64,000 bases of DNA, from positions 1-64,000 of the forward strand of contig CAZMBE010000005.1 in assembly GCA_964564625.1 (NCBI GenBank), in the 5' to 3' direction. The notes beneath the pieces were generated by a model. That model ran no database searches. It saw only the letters and a list, made by a program, of their open reading frames with translations, and was not told the origin of the DNA. Positions 43,437-52,163 of the stretch are shown in pieces. The first letter of the stretch is position 1, and each line of letters starts with the position of its first letter. Origin of the DNA: UBA2185 sp964564625. GTDB taxonomy: Bacteria; Desulfobacterota; Syntrophia; Syntrophales; UBA2185. The position numbers and the translations under genes are program-made.

Positions 43437-44822
43437 ATGTCAACGAGACAAAAGAAGCTTTGGGGCGGACGGTTTCGCGATCCGACACATAAAATGGTTG
43501 AGGCATTCACCGCATCTATCGAGTTTGACAGGCGCCTCTATCGATACGATATTGAGGGTAGCATTGCCCACTCAAAGATGCTTGCGAAGCAGGGAATTAT
43601 CACTAAAAAAGACGTGAAGGTTATTATAAGCACCCTGAGAGACATTCTGAAGGACATTGAAAAGGGGAGGATTGTTTTTCACAATGAAGATGAAGACATC
43701 CACATGGCAATAGAAAAAATCCTGATTGCGAGAGCGCCGGAAGAGGGCGGTAAACTCCATGCGGGGAGAAGCCGGAACGATCAGGTTTCCCTTGACCTCA
43801 GGCTTTATCTCAGGGAAGAAATCGGGCAGGTTGAGAATTTGGTGACAGCCCTCAAATTACAAATCATCTCACTGGCCAAAACTGAAATGGGAACCATCAT
43901 GCCCGGGTATACTCACCTGCAGAAGGCGCAACCGGTGCTCCTGTCTCATTATCTCCTTGCCTATTGGGAAATGCTGGATCGGGATGAAGAACGATTGCGA
44001 CAATGCTTCAAAAGGGTAAATGTCATGCCCCTCGGATCGGCCGCGCTTGCGGGGACAGGTTTGCCCATCGACAGGGCGTATACGGCCCGTTTGCTGAAAT
44101 TTCCGGAAATATCTCGCAACAGCATGGATGCCGTATCGGATCGGGACTATGTCGCCGAGTTCATTTTTGTCGCTTCTCTCATCATGATGCACATGAGCCG
44201 ATTCTGTGAAGATATAATTCTCTGGTCGACGGATGAGTTCAATTTTCTGGAAATATCGGACGCCTTTACCACGGGAAGCAGCATCATGCCGCAGAAAAAA
44301 AATCCTGACACGGCAGAATTGATCAGGGGGAAAACAGGGCGCGTGTACGGCAATCTTGTGGCACTGCTGACACTGATGAAGGGACTGCCCATGACGTACA
44401 ACAGGGATCTCCAGGAGGATAAAGAGCCTCTCTTCGATTCTGTGGATTCGTTGAAAGTGTGCCTGGGAATCATGACCGAGATGCTTAAAAATTTAAAATT
44501 CAACAGAGACAAGATGCAAAAAAAAGCTTCTGGAGGCTTTTCCGCAGCTACAGACGTCGCTGAGTATCTTGTCACGAAAGGGATTCCGTTTCGAGAATCC
44601 CATGGGATAGTAGGCCGTCTTGTCGCGTATTGTATTGAGAAGAATAAAGAGTTACCAGATCTGACGATGGAAGAATTTCACCGGTTCCATGGGGCGTTTG
44701 AGAAGGATATATATGACCATATTATCGTGAAAAATGTTGTGAACGCGAGAAAATCTATAGGCGGGACATCCGAAAAAATGGTATTGATGCGAATAAGGGA
44801 TATTGAAGGCAAAAAAAAATGA
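43437..44822 (+). CDS. argH: Argininosuccinate lyase
   Basis: Last arginine step, releasing fumarate. The family signature GSSIMPQKKNPD holds the catalytic loop Ser. AGRSRNDQVSLDLRLYLR, PGYTHLQKAQPVLLSHYLLAY and LPMTYNRDLQEDKEPLFDS line the active site. It has 461 residues in a tetrameric fold shared with aspartase. It overlaps the following lipoprotein gene by 4 bases. Confidence 0.96.
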   Translation: MSTRQKKLWGGRFRDPTHKMVEAFTASIEFDRRLYRYDIEGSIAHSKMLAKQGIITKKDVKVIISTLRDILKDIEKGRIVFHNEDEDIHMAIEKILIARAPEEGGKLHAGRSRNDQVSLDLRLYLREEIGQVENLVTALKLQIISLAKTEMGTIMPGYTHLQKAQPVLLSHYLLAYWEMLDRDEERLRQCFKRVNVMPLGSAALAGTGLPIDRAYTARLLKFPEISRNSMDAVSDRDYVAEFIFVASLIMMHMSRFCEDIILWSTDEFNFLEISDAFTTGSSIMPQKKNPDTAELIRGKTGRVYGNLVALLTLMKGLPMTYNRDLQEDKEPLFDSVDSLKVCLGIMTEMLKNLKFNRDKMQKKASGGFSAATDVAEYLVTKGIPFRESHGIVGRLVAYCIEKNKELPDLTMEEFHRFHGAFEKDIYDHIIVKNVVNARKSIGGTSEKMVLMRIRDIEGKKK

Positions 44823-45316
44823 TGAATGCGGGGCGATCGTTACCTGTCCTTGTGAGTGTTTGTCTGCTCCTGTTATGGACTGCTCAGAGCTGCGGAAAGA
44901 AGGGAGACCCGCGGCCCCCCGAGATGGCACCGCCTAGTGCTATTTCTGATCTGAGGGTGACTCTCGTTGAATCGGGAGTATATCTTCACTGGAGCATACC
45001 GGATGCAAAAGCGGGTATTCAAAACTACAAAATTCAGAGAAATGAGCAGGATCAAGAGGGGTCTTCCTGTGTTGACTGCCCCCGAGAATTTGTTATGCTC
45101 GCTGATATTTCCGTCAATGATCCGGCGTTAAAAAAAGAAGAGGCGAACACTGCAGGCTACCGGGATTTGCAGGTCAAGGCGGGTTATAGTTATGCCTATC
45201 AGATTATTGTCTGTGACATGGCGAGACATTGCAGTGAGGCATCAAATATCGAGAAAATCACCATCAGTACGAAAGGTACTCAAGAGAGAGAAGGAGTAAA
45301 GAATACGAATCAATGA
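44819..45316 (+). CDS. Lipoprotein with LptM-like N-terminus and FnIII-like domain
   Basis: A predicted lipoprotein: signal RSLPVLVSVCLLLLWTAQSC, with lipid-bearing Cys followed by GKKGDPRPPE, the motif of LptM/YifL, which helps assemble the LptD LPS transporter. LptM is only ~60 residues, whereas this protein goes on (about 40-150) as a strand-rich FnIII-like domain (LRVTLVESGVYLHWSIP, AGIQNYKIQR, AGYSYAYQIIVCD) with four cysteines that may pair. argH and lysA overlap it by 4 bases on each side; yifL also precedes lysA-dapF in enteric bacteria. The LptM function is inference. Confidence 0.8.
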   Translation: MMNAGRSLPVLVSVCLLLLWTAQSCGKKGDPRPPEMAPPSAISDLRVTLVESGVYLHWSIPDAKAGIQNYKIQRNEQDQEGSSCVDCPREFVMLADISVNDPALKKEEANTAGYRDLQVKAGYSYAYQIIVCDMARHCSEASNIEKITISTKGTQEREGVKNTNQ

Positions 45317-46563
45317 ATTATTTTCATTATAAAGGCAAGGAACTCTGGTGCGAAGAAGTTCCCGTTGCCAATATCGCCAAGGAAGTGGGGACACCGCTGT
45401 ATCTTTACAGTCACAGAACATTGCAGCATCACTTCCGTGTGTTTGATAGCGCTTTTTCTGATGTGCCTCACATTATCTGCTTTGCCGTAAAATCTAATTC
45501 AAATATCGCGGTCCTGCGGACTTTTATCAATGAGGGCGGAGGCGTGGATATTGTTTCCGGAGGTGAGCTGTATCGCGCTCTGCAGGCAGGGGTAGACAGC
45601 AATAAGGTCGTGTATTCCGGCGTGGGGAAGAAGATCGATGAAATTGAATATGCACTCAAATCAAATATTTTGATGTTTAACGTTGAGTCTTCCAAGGAAC
45701 TCCAGGTAATCAATGATTGCGCCAAAAGATTGGGTAAGAAGGCAGGCATAGCCCTCAGGGTCAATCCGGATGTGGATCCGGAAACCCATCCCTATATATC
45801 TACGGGGCTTAAAAAAAATAAGTTCGGTATTGATATAAAGAAATCTCTTGAAGAGTACCGTCAGGCAAACGCGCTGACTCATTTAGATATTAGAGGCGTC
45901 AGCTGTCACATCGGGTCACAGGTGACAAAAATTTCTCCATTCATCGATGCCCTCAAGCGCCTGAAAAGACTCATCCGTCTTCTTAGGGATGAAGGCATCG
46001 AAATCCGGTATCTCGATCTGGGAGGTGGTCTTGGCATAACCTATGACCAGGAAGAGGTTCCCCACCCTTCGGAGTACGCCAGGACAATAATTGAAGCGTC
46101 TAAAGACATACATTGCACATTCATTTTTGAACCGGGAAGGGTTATTGTGGGCAATGCGGGAATATTAGTGACGGAGGTGCTTTATACCAAAAGCAATGAG
46201 GAAAAGAACTTCGTGATTGTTGATGCGGGCATGAATGATTTGATGCGTCCTAGCCTTTATGATTCATATCATCATATACAGCCGGTGATTCAACAAGAGA
46301 GGGATGAGATTGTTGCCGATGTAGTTGGTCCGATTTGTGAATCAGGAGACTACCTGGCAAAAGGGAGAAAGATTTCCAAGTTTGAGAGAGGGGAATTAAT
46401 GGCGGTGATGAGTGCCGGCGCATATGGTTTTTCAATGTCTTCCAATTATAATTCAAGAGGCAGAGCGCCGGAAGTCCTGGTAAGGAATGATAGGTTTTTC
46501 GTTATCAGGAAAAGAGAGGTTTATGCCGATTTAATCAGGGGTGAGGAAATTCCGGATTTTTAG
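45313..46563 (+). CDS. lysA: Diaminopimelate decarboxylase
   Basis: A PLP enzyme that makes lysine from meso-DAP. The PLP lysine is in ICFAVKSNSNIAVL; the Gly-rich phosphate loop and EPGRVIVGNAGILVTEVLY follow. Substrate residues appear in GPICESGDYLAKGR and AYGFSMSSNYNSR. It is 416 residues. The opening MNYFHYKGKELWCEEVPV is usual for this family. It is coupled to the upstream lipoprotein by an ATGA overlap. Confidence 0.96.
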   Translation: MNYFHYKGKELWCEEVPVANIAKEVGTPLYLYSHRTLQHHFRVFDSAFSDVPHIICFAVKSNSNIAVLRTFINEGGGVDIVSGGELYRALQAGVDSNKVVYSGVGKKIDEIEYALKSNILMFNVESSKELQVINDCAKRLGKKAGIALRVNPDVDPETHPYISTGLKKNKFGIDIKKSLEEYRQANALTHLDIRGVSCHIGSQVTKISPFIDALKRLKRLIRLLRDEGIEIRYLDLGGGLGITYDQEEVPHPSEYARTIIEASKDIHCTFIFEPGRVIVGNAGILVTEVLYTKSNEEKNFVIVDAGMNDLMRPSLYDSYHHIQPVIQQERDEIVADVVGPICESGDYLAKGRKISKFERGELMAVMSAGAYGFSMSSNYNSRGRAPEVLVRNDRFFVIRKREVYADLIRGEEIPDF

Positions 46564-46626
46564 ACAGAGGCCCTCCTCCGCCAGTTCAATAACATTATTA
46601 AGACAGAAAAAAGTGAAGGAGCAGTT

Positions 46627-47502
46627 ATGTTTACGGGAGCAATTGTCGCGATAGTCACACCTTTTAAAAATGGCAAGGTCGATGAGGAGACCCTCAGACA
46701 ACTGATCGAGTTTCAGATTGCGAATGGAACTGACGGCATAGTACCGTGCGGTACAACCGGTGAATCCTCGACATTGTCTCATGAAGAGCATGACAGGGTA
46801 ATCGAAATTACCATAGATGCCGTAAAAAAACGGGTGCCGGTCATCGCCGGGACCGGTTCGAACAGCACCGATGAAGCTCTTCGACTCACGACGCACGCCT
46901 ACGAGGCGGGCGCCGATGGAGCTTTGATGGTCTGTCCCTATTACAACAGGCCGACCCAGGAGGGGCTGTATCATCATTTTAAGAAAATTGCGGAGTCTGT
47001 TCCAATTCCTATTGTTCCGTACAACATTCCCGGGAGAACGGGAGTTAATCTCTTACCGGAGACGGTGGCGAAGCTTGCCAAGATAAGTAATATTGTGGGG
47101 ATTAAAGAAGCATCGGGCTCGCTGAAGCAGATGCATGACATACTTGCGCTCTGCGGCACCGAATTTTCTGTGCTCTCCGGAGATGATTTTTTCACCCTGC
47201 CGCTCTTGATGTTAGGGGGGAAAGGCGTGATTTCCGTGATTTCCAATGTCGCGCCTGCAGACATGGCGGCTATGATCGATGCGTTTGCGGCAGGTGACAT
47301 GAAGAGAGCGAGGCAGTTACACTGCAAAATGGTGCCTTTAATCGACATGCTGTTTATAGAAACCAACCCGGTTCCTGTCAAGGCCGCTCTGTCGATAATG
47401 GGGAAAATTTCTTATGATGTGAGGCTCCCCATGTATAAAATGTCGGACGGCAATTTTGAAAAACTGAAAAATGCTATGAAGAATTATGGGCTGATATCAT
47501 AA
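46627..47502 (+). CDS. dapA: 4-hydroxy-tetrahydrodipicolinate synthase
   Basis: First committed step of lysine/DAP synthesis: condenses pyruvate with aspartate semialdehyde. IVPCGTTGESSTLSHEEH is the pyruvate-binding region; Tyr in YNIPGRTG and the Schiff-base Lys in NIVGIKEASGSL are present. It has 291 residues, with GAAGGAG upstream. It lies 63 bases after lysA, and a dyad repeat follows the stop. Confidence 0.97.
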   Translation: MFTGAIVAIVTPFKNGKVDEETLRQLIEFQIANGTDGIVPCGTTGESSTLSHEEHDRVIEITIDAVKKRVPVIAGTGSNSTDEALRLTTHAYEAGADGALMVCPYYNRPTQEGLYHHFKKIAESVPIPIVPYNIPGRTGVNLLPETVAKLAKISNIVGIKEASGSLKQMHDILALCGTEFSVLSGDDFFTLPLLMLGGKGVISVISNVAPADMAAMIDAFAAGDMKRARQLHCKMVPLIDMLFIETNPVPVKAALSIMGKISYDVRLPMYKMSDGNFEKLKNAMKNYGLIS

Positions 47503-47588
47503 GGGTTCAAGGGGTCGAGGATTCCAGGATTCGAGAGTAATAAAAGGTAGTTCCCTTGATCACTTGAGACCTTGAATCCTGAACCAAT
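47501..47588. repeat. Intergenic dyad element after dapA
   Basis: AAGGGTTCAAGGGGTCGAGG at the left and CTTGAGACCTTGAATCCTG at the right form an imperfect dyad. It begins at the dapA stop. Same family as 39808-39890. Confidence 0.6.
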
Positions 47589-47634
47589 GGCTTCAGCCAT
47601 TTGCAGTACGATTTAAGTATAGAGGAGCATTGTG

Positions 47635-48444
47635 ATGATCAAAACCATTGTAACCGGTGCAGGCGGCAGGATGGGGGGAAGGATCATAAGCCTTATCGCC
47701 GGTGATAAAGACATGCAGTTGACAGGCGCCGTGGAGCAGAAGGGGCACGAGCTTGTTGGAAAGGATATAGGGGAGATAATCGGGCTGGGAAAAATGGGGG
47801 TAATTGTCGATGATGACATGGCATCGTGCGCGAAGCATGGTGATGTGATTATTGATTTTACCCATCATGAGGCGTCCCTGCACAACCTTGAGACTGCTGT
47901 GGAAAAAAAACTCGCTATTGTTATCGGAAGTACAGGTTTTACTGCCGATGAAATGGCAAGGGTTAAGGAGCTTGCTCAGAAAACCCGTTGTATAGTATCA
48001 CCGAATATGAGCGTGGGTGTGAATGTCATGTTCAAGGTTCTTGAGGATGTAGCGGGCATTCTCGGTGATGATTATAACGTGGAGATTGTGGAAGCACATC
48101 ACAACTTGAAAAAGGACGCTCCCAGCGGAACGGCCATGAAGATGGCGCACATCATCGCAGAAAAGCTGGGTCGTGACCTGGAGCACGCAGGCATTTACAC
48201 AAGAAAAGGAATGATTGGTGCGAGGACAAAAGACGAGATCGGCATTCAAACATTAAGAGCCGGCGATATCGTGGGAGAACATATGGTCATGTTCGGCGGG
48301 ATGGGAGAGAGGCTGGAATTTATCCATCGCGCCCATAGCCGGGATAACTTTGCACGGGGTGCAATCCTCGCGGCGAAGTGGATAGTGGATAAAAGAAGCG
48401 GTTTATATGATATGCAGGATGTTTTGGGAATGCGGAGAAAGTGA
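47635..48444 (+). CDS. dapB: 4-hydroxy-tetrahydrodipicolinate reductase
   Basis: Reduces the DapA product with NAD(P)H. The Rossmann loop is VTGAGGRMGGRI. EAHHNLKKDAPSGTAMKMA contains the proton donor His and Lys and the SGT substrate loop. The C-terminal dimerisation end FIHRAHSRDNFARGAILAAKWI is standard. The ATG at 47635 fits AGAGGAG better than the GTG three bases earlier. The remaining DAP steps (probably dapL or dapD/E, and dapF) are not in the window. Confidence 0.96.
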   Translation: MIKTIVTGAGGRMGGRIISLIAGDKDMQLTGAVEQKGHELVGKDIGEIIGLGKMGVIVDDDMASCAKHGDVIIDFTHHEASLHNLETAVEKKLAIVIGSTGFTADEMARVKELAQKTRCIVSPNMSVGVNVMFKVLEDVAGILGDDYNVEIVEAHHNLKKDAPSGTAMKMAHIIAEKLGRDLEHAGIYTRKGMIGARTKDEIGIQTLRAGDIVGEHMVMFGGMGERLEFIHRAHSRDNFARGAILAAKWIVDKRSGLYDMQDVLGMRRK

Positions 48445-48450
48445 CGTAAC

Positions 48451-48990
48451 GTGCGCGGCGGGTCAGCTAAGGAAATTAAGGGAATTATTTGTTTTATCGG
48501 GGTGGGCTCAAACCTTGGTAATTCTGCGTCCCAGTGTGTTGAGGCTATTCGTCGTGTGGCTGCCGTACAAGGTATACAATATTTAAGGAGATCATCACTC
48601 TATAGGACAGAACCTGTAGGTTTTATCGAGCAAGAATGGTTTGTGAACACCGTTATTGAGATAAGGACTGTGTTATTTCCCTGTGAGTTGCTTGACGCTT
48701 TGCATGCAGTTGAAGATGATATGGGGAGGGTAAGAGGACCAAAATGGGGACCACGGGTTATAGACCTTGACATCCTTCTCTATGGCCAGGAGGTAATTCA
48801 GGATGACACGCTGGTCGTTCCTCACCCGGAACTTCACAAAAGACGATTTGTCCTTGCGCCGCTCTGTGAACTCGCGCCATACGTTATTCACCCGGCTTTT
48901 GGAATTTCAATCCGCGGGTTGATGGACAGGCTTGATGACGAAAGCAGGGTCCGTATTTATGATATGAAAGGGCAATTATGTTTAATCTGA
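48451..48990 (+). CDS. folK: 2-amino-4-hydroxy-6-hydroxymethyldihydropteridine pyrophosphokinase
   Basis: Transfers pyrophosphate to 6-hydroxymethyl-dihydropterin in folate synthesis. FIGVGSNLGNSASQ, YRTEPVGFIEQEWFVN and GPKWGPRVIDLDILLYG (the metal-binding DLDILL pair) are all intact, and PHPELHKRRFVLAPLCELAP closes the site. The start is GTG at 48451 without an obvious ribosome-binding site, 6 bases after dapB, so coupling is likely. Its end overlaps the next gene by 13 bases. Confidence 0.94.
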   Translation: MRGGSAKEIKGIICFIGVGSNLGNSASQCVEAIRRVAAVQGIQYLRRSSLYRTEPVGFIEQEWFVNTVIEIRTVLFPCELLDALHAVEDDMGRVRGPKWGPRVIDLDILLYGQEVIQDDTLVVPHPELHKRRFVLAPLCELAPYVIHPAFGISIRGLMDRLDDESRVRIYDMKGQLCLI

Positions 48991-49271
48991 TACGCTTCGT
49001 AATTATTTGTGTACTTGTGTATTGTGTGTATAGAATTGTGAAATGGATTTTCTTTTCGCCGGCTATACATTCTCATGAATTGCCAAAGCGTCAGGTGAGT
49101 ACCCAGAAAGGCGAAGAACTTATACAGGATCCGTATTGCGATATATACATGCCGATAAGCCACGCATATAAAGCGTCGATTGAAGGGCAGGAATTATATT
49201 TTTGTAGTAAAAAGTGTTGTGAAAGATATCTATTAGAAAAGCCTGTAAAAAAGGCACAGGAGGCTTCATGA
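48978..49271 (+). CDS. Small membrane protein with a YHS/TRASH-like cysteine motif
   Basis: 97 residues. One N-terminal span (LIRFVIICVLVYCVYRIVKWIFF) anchors the protein. The soluble tail has DPYCDIYMPISHAYKAS and GQELYFCSKKCCERYL, a C-x-n-C-x3-C pattern of the YHS/TRASH class that can bind a metal ion. It resembles the PP0621 family, whose function is unknown. It overlaps folK by 13 bases and tal by 4, so it is firmly inside the operon. Confidence 0.75.
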   Translation: MFNLIRFVIICVLVYCVYRIVKWIFFSPAIHSHELPKRQVSTQKGEELIQDPYCDIYMPISHAYKASIEGQELYFCSKKCCERYLLEKPVKKAQEAS

Positions 49272-49912
49272 AGTTTTTTATCGATTCGGCAAATATCAAA
49301 GAGATCAAGGAAGGCATCAACCTTGGCATGGTTGATGGAGTAACCACCAATCCCTCCCTGATCGCTAAGGAGAAAAGAGGATTTGCAGAGGTTGTAATAG
49401 AGATTCTCGAAGTTGTTGATGGTCCTGTGAGTTTGGAGGTAGTCAGTACGGAAGCGGTAGCGATGGTTCGTGAAGGCAAGAAACTCGCAAAAATGGGCGA
49501 TAATGCCGTAATAAAAGTTCCCATGACCACAGAGGGATTAAAGGCCACGAAAATTTTTACTGAAGAGGGGATCAAGATCAATCAAACCCTCATTTTTTCG
49601 CCTATCCAGGCCCTTATGGCAGCAAAAGCCGGCGCCGCATATGTAAGTCCGTTTGTGGGCAGGCTTGATGACGTTGCTCATGACGGTATGGAAATAGTCG
49701 AGCAGATCATTACAATATATAATAACTTTGGTTTTGAAACGGAAGTTATCGTCGCAAGTGTGAGACACCCGCGCCATGTTCTTGAGGCTGCCCTTATGGG
49801 CGCTGATATTGCTACTATACCTTTTAAAGTGATTGACCAGCTTGCAAAGCATCCTTTGACCGATAGAGGAATAGAGATGTTTCTGGCGGACTGGAAAAAA
49901 GTCCCCAAATAA
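49268..49912 (+). CDS. tal: Transaldolase, short (TalC/Fsa-like) type
   Basis: 214 residues, the compact type of transaldolase that interconverts sedoheptulose-7-P and fructose-6-P; fructose-6-P aldolase is a close relative. MKFFIDSANIKEIKEG, VDGVTTNPSLIAKEKR, the Schiff-base Lys in NAVIKVPMTTEGLKA and INQTLIFSPIQALMAAKAGA are canonical. The downstream YVSPFVGRLDD segment is also typical. The start codon overlaps the upstream stop by ATGA. It probably supplies pentose phosphates where the oxidative pathway is absent. Confidence 0.94.
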   Translation: MKFFIDSANIKEIKEGINLGMVDGVTTNPSLIAKEKRGFAEVVIEILEVVDGPVSLEVVSTEAVAMVREGKKLAKMGDNAVIKVPMTTEGLKATKIFTEEGIKINQTLIFSPIQALMAAKAGAAYVSPFVGRLDDVAHDGMEIVEQIITIYNNFGFETEVIVASVRHPRHVLEAALMGADIATIPFKVIDQLAKHPLTDRGIEMFLADWKKVPK

Positions 49913-49998
49913 ATGGTCGAGATCAACTCATAACTATGATTAGTTTTTTAAAAAAATCATTCACCCGATTACCGATCAGGCTGGAGAAAGGGGCGCTC

Positions 49999-50556
49999 TT
50001 GAACTTTCCCAACCGAATAACCTTGTTCAGGATAGGTATCATCCCGGTATTATTTTTTCTGCTTCTTTCACCCGGGAAAACCGGTAGTCTCGTTATCGCA
50101 ATGTTATTTGTAATAGCTGCACTTACCGATCTCCTCGATGGGTATCTGGCGAGAAAATATGAGATCGTCACAGTAATGGGGAAATTTTTAGACCCCATTG
50201 CAGATAAACTTATCGTCAATACGGCGATGATTTTAATGATTCCTATTGGAAGGATTTCTGCGTGGATTGTTGCTGTCATTATTATCAGGGATTTTATTGT
50301 CGACGGCATCAGGGCCATCGCCTCAACGGAAGGTGTTGTGATTCAGGCAAGCAGTCTTGGTAAGCAAAAGACCCTGTGCCAGATTTTTGCGGTTACTGCT
50401 CTCATGATCCATTATCCATTTCTCGGAGCTGATGCGCATACCATAGGTACGGTCATACTGTATCTTGCCCTTGTATTGTCGGTTTACTCAGGCGTCGATT
50501 ATTTCATAAAATTTTACAAGGAAATCGTAAGCAAAAAGAGAGACTGTGGTGATTGA
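49999..50556 (+). CDS. pgsA: CDP-diacylglycerol--glycerol-3-phosphate 3-phosphatidyltransferase
   Basis: Inner-membrane enzyme making phosphatidylglycerol-phosphate. The CDP-alcohol motif runs DLLDGYLARKYEIVTVMG then KFLDPIADK, with all four Asp. Four or more membrane spans follow. I choose the TTG at 49999 (NFPNRITLFRIGIIPV): GAAAGGGG lies five bases upstream and the family starts here, giving 186 residues; an ATG at 49936 would add 21 basic residues. It overlaps the next gene by 11 bases. Confidence 0.92.
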   Translation: MNFPNRITLFRIGIIPVLFFLLLSPGKTGSLVIAMLFVIAALTDLLDGYLARKYEIVTVMGKFLDPIADKLIVNTAMILMIPIGRISAWIVAVIIIRDFIVDGIRAIASTEGVVIQASSLGKQKTLCQIFAVTALMIHYPFLGADAHTIGTVILYLALVLSVYSGVDYFIKFYKEIVSKKRDCGD

Positions 50557-51361
50557 TATTTCTCATATTGAGTATTCAGCCTTCGATAATCCCCTAATTA
50601 CCGGGTCATTGTTTTACCCGCGTCCGGAGTGGGGTACATTTACACCAGGCGAACACGCCGAATCCATACTTATTCCTGTAGAGAAAGATGTTGTGGTTGG
50701 CGCATGTTTTCAGTTCGCGGGCAAGGAAGCAGCCAATATACTTTTCTTTCACGGCAATGGTGAAATCGTTGCCGATTATAATGACATGGGGGCTTTGTAT
50801 ACCCACGCAGGCATAAATTTTCTCCCGGTAGATTATCGGGGTTATGGGCGCTCTACCGGAAAGCCGACGGTTACGACCATGATGCGTGACTGCCATGTTA
50901 TTTTTGAGTATGTAAAATGCTGGTTGCGGGAAAATGAGTATGTGGGCCCCTTTATAGTAATGGGCAGATCACTTGGCAGCACTTCCGCGTGTGAGCTGGC
51001 GTTTCACTACAAAGACGAAATTGACGGCCTTATTATTGAAAGCGGCCTGGCGTATGCCGGACCGCTGCTGCGGCTTCTAGGAATTACTATGGAATATCTG
51101 GGCATTAGTGAAGACCAGGGATTTCGGAACCTCGAAAAGATCGGGAGCTTTGATAAACCCACGCTCATTATTCATGCCGAGTATGATCATATTATATCTT
51201 TTACCGAGGGGAGGCGACTATTTGAAGCCTGTCCTTCTCGCGATAAAAGATTCCTGAAAATTCCTGGGGCGAACCATAATGATATATTTATCCATGGAAT
51301 GCTGGAATATATGGAAGCGGTGAAATGGCTGGTGGGCAGAAGCGGTGAATCCCGGTATTAA
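50546..51361 (+). CDS. Alpha/beta hydrolase
   Basis: A cytosolic serine hydrolase of 271 residues, similar to ABHD17/FrsA-like esterases. The nucleophile elbow is VMGRSLGSTSA. The oxyanion block is ILFFHGNGE, with VDYRGYGRSTG following. Asp in IIHAEYDHIIS and His in PGANHNDIFIHG complete the triad. The substrate is unknown. It starts at GTG inside the pgsA end and is the last gene of this long run. Confidence 0.88.
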   Translation: MVIDISHIEYSAFDNPLITGSLFYPRPEWGTFTPGEHAESILIPVEKDVVVGACFQFAGKEAANILFFHGNGEIVADYNDMGALYTHAGINFLPVDYRGYGRSTGKPTVTTMMRDCHVIFEYVKCWLRENEYVGPFIVMGRSLGSTSACELAFHYKDEIDGLIIESGLAYAGPLLRLLGITMEYLGISEDQGFRNLEKIGSFDKPTLIIHAEYDHIISFTEGRRLFEACPSRDKRFLKIPGANHNDIFIHGMLEYMEAVKWLVGRSGESRY

Positions 51362-51506
51362 ATAAATGTTATCATAGGTATTAGCAGTTCAGCATGAGAA
51401 TGTTCACTTTGCGTCACACCCATATAGGCATGCTTATCCAAAATCCTCATTCTGCTGCCTTGCTTTGAAAAAGAGCAGGTTTAATGAATTAAAAAGTGTT
51501 TTTCTA

Positions 51507-51534
51507 TTGACAAAACAAGTGAATTTGGTATACG
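51507..51534 (+). promoter_or_regulatory. Sigma-70 promoter of the tRNA pair
   Basis: TTGACA (51507-51512), 16-base spacer, TATACG (51529-51534), 13 bases before the tRNA-Gly 5' end. Confidence 0.75.
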
Positions 51535-51547
51535 AAAAAATCAATGA

Positions 51548-51622
51548 GCGGGCGTAACTCAGGGGTAGAGTGCTACCTTGCCAAGGTAGACGTCGACGGT
51601 TCAAATCCGTTCGCCCGCTCCA
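51548..51622 (+). tRNA. tRNA-Gly (GCC)
   Basis: Acceptor GCGGGCG/CGCCCGC, D-arm CTCAGGGGTAGAG, anticodon loop TTGCCAA in the stem CTACC/GGTAG, T-loop TTCAAAT, discriminator T and an encoded CCA. It reads GGC and GGU glycine codons. Confidence 0.97.
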
Positions 51623-51631
51623 TTTTTTTAT

Positions 51632-51707
51632 GGCGGCATAGCCAAGTGGCTAAGGCAGCGGTCTGCAAAACCGTTATTCATCGGTTCGAATCCGATTGCC
51701 GCCTCCA
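51632..51707 (+). tRNA. tRNA-Cys (GCA)
   Basis: Acceptor GGCGGCA/TGCCGCC, D-arm GCCAAGTGGCTAAGGC, anticodon GCA in the loop CTGCAAAA region, T-loop TTCGAAT, discriminator T (a Cys identity base) and encoded CCA. It is 9 bases after tRNA-Gly and co-transcribed with it. Confidence 0.97.
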
Positions 51708-51716
51708 AGAAATGTA

Positions 51717-51739
51717 AGGAGTCCATTACCGGGACTCCT
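51717..51739 (+). terminator. Intrinsic terminator of the tRNA operon
   Basis: AGGAGTCC (51717-51724), loop of 7, GGACTCCT (51732-51739), extended by AA/TT, then TTCCTATTTTTTC. Confidence 0.85.
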
Positions 51740-51740
51740 T

Positions 51741-52071
51741 TCCTATTTTTTCTTCACAGTCAATCTACCCAGAGCCTCCTTGCTTTCAATAATTAGTCAT
51801 GTCGAGTGAAACGCCTGACCTACAACACTCTAATGTGACATGCGTCATGCCTGTCTTTGAAATTGTGTAGTATTTATGAATGAAATATTACCGATTCTTC
51901 TCCCGTTTGTCGCAAAAAAATCAGGAGGTTATCAAAAACTGCCAGAATACCCCTTTCTGTGAACGGGGATGAATGGTAGCCCGAAGCATAGCGGATGCTA
52001 TATGTTTTTGTCTTGATTCAGATGTCCCGCTCTGTGGGCAGGGTAATTCACTTCATAATTTAATAAAAATG
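51741..52071. other. Intergenic between tRNAs and the pilus locus
   Basis: No gene is supported. Two weak hairpins are present near 51950-51975 (CCCC/GGGG) and 51988-52002 (ATAGC/GCTAT, followed by TTTTTG). I looked for a c-di-GMP riboswitch because of the downstream pilus genes but found no GEMM signature. Confidence 0.4.
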
Positions 52072-52100
52072 TTGATTCTGTGCGAAAGGTATGTTATGTT
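52072..52100 (+). promoter_or_regulatory. Possible promoter for the pilus locus
   Basis: TTGATT (52072-52077), 17-base spacer, TATGTT (52095-52100), 64 bases before the MerR-like gene. A moderate match. Confidence 0.4.
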
Positions 52101-52163
52101 CGAACCCCAGTTACATCAGGAACCTTAACGCAAGGTCTTACCTTATGACCTCATGGAGGGCTT

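Noticed and set aside
51741..52163. c-di-GMP (GEMM) riboswitch before the pilus operon
   Set aside because: GGTAGCCCGAAGC recalls one block, but the CACGCAAAGCC and GGTTACC elements are missing.
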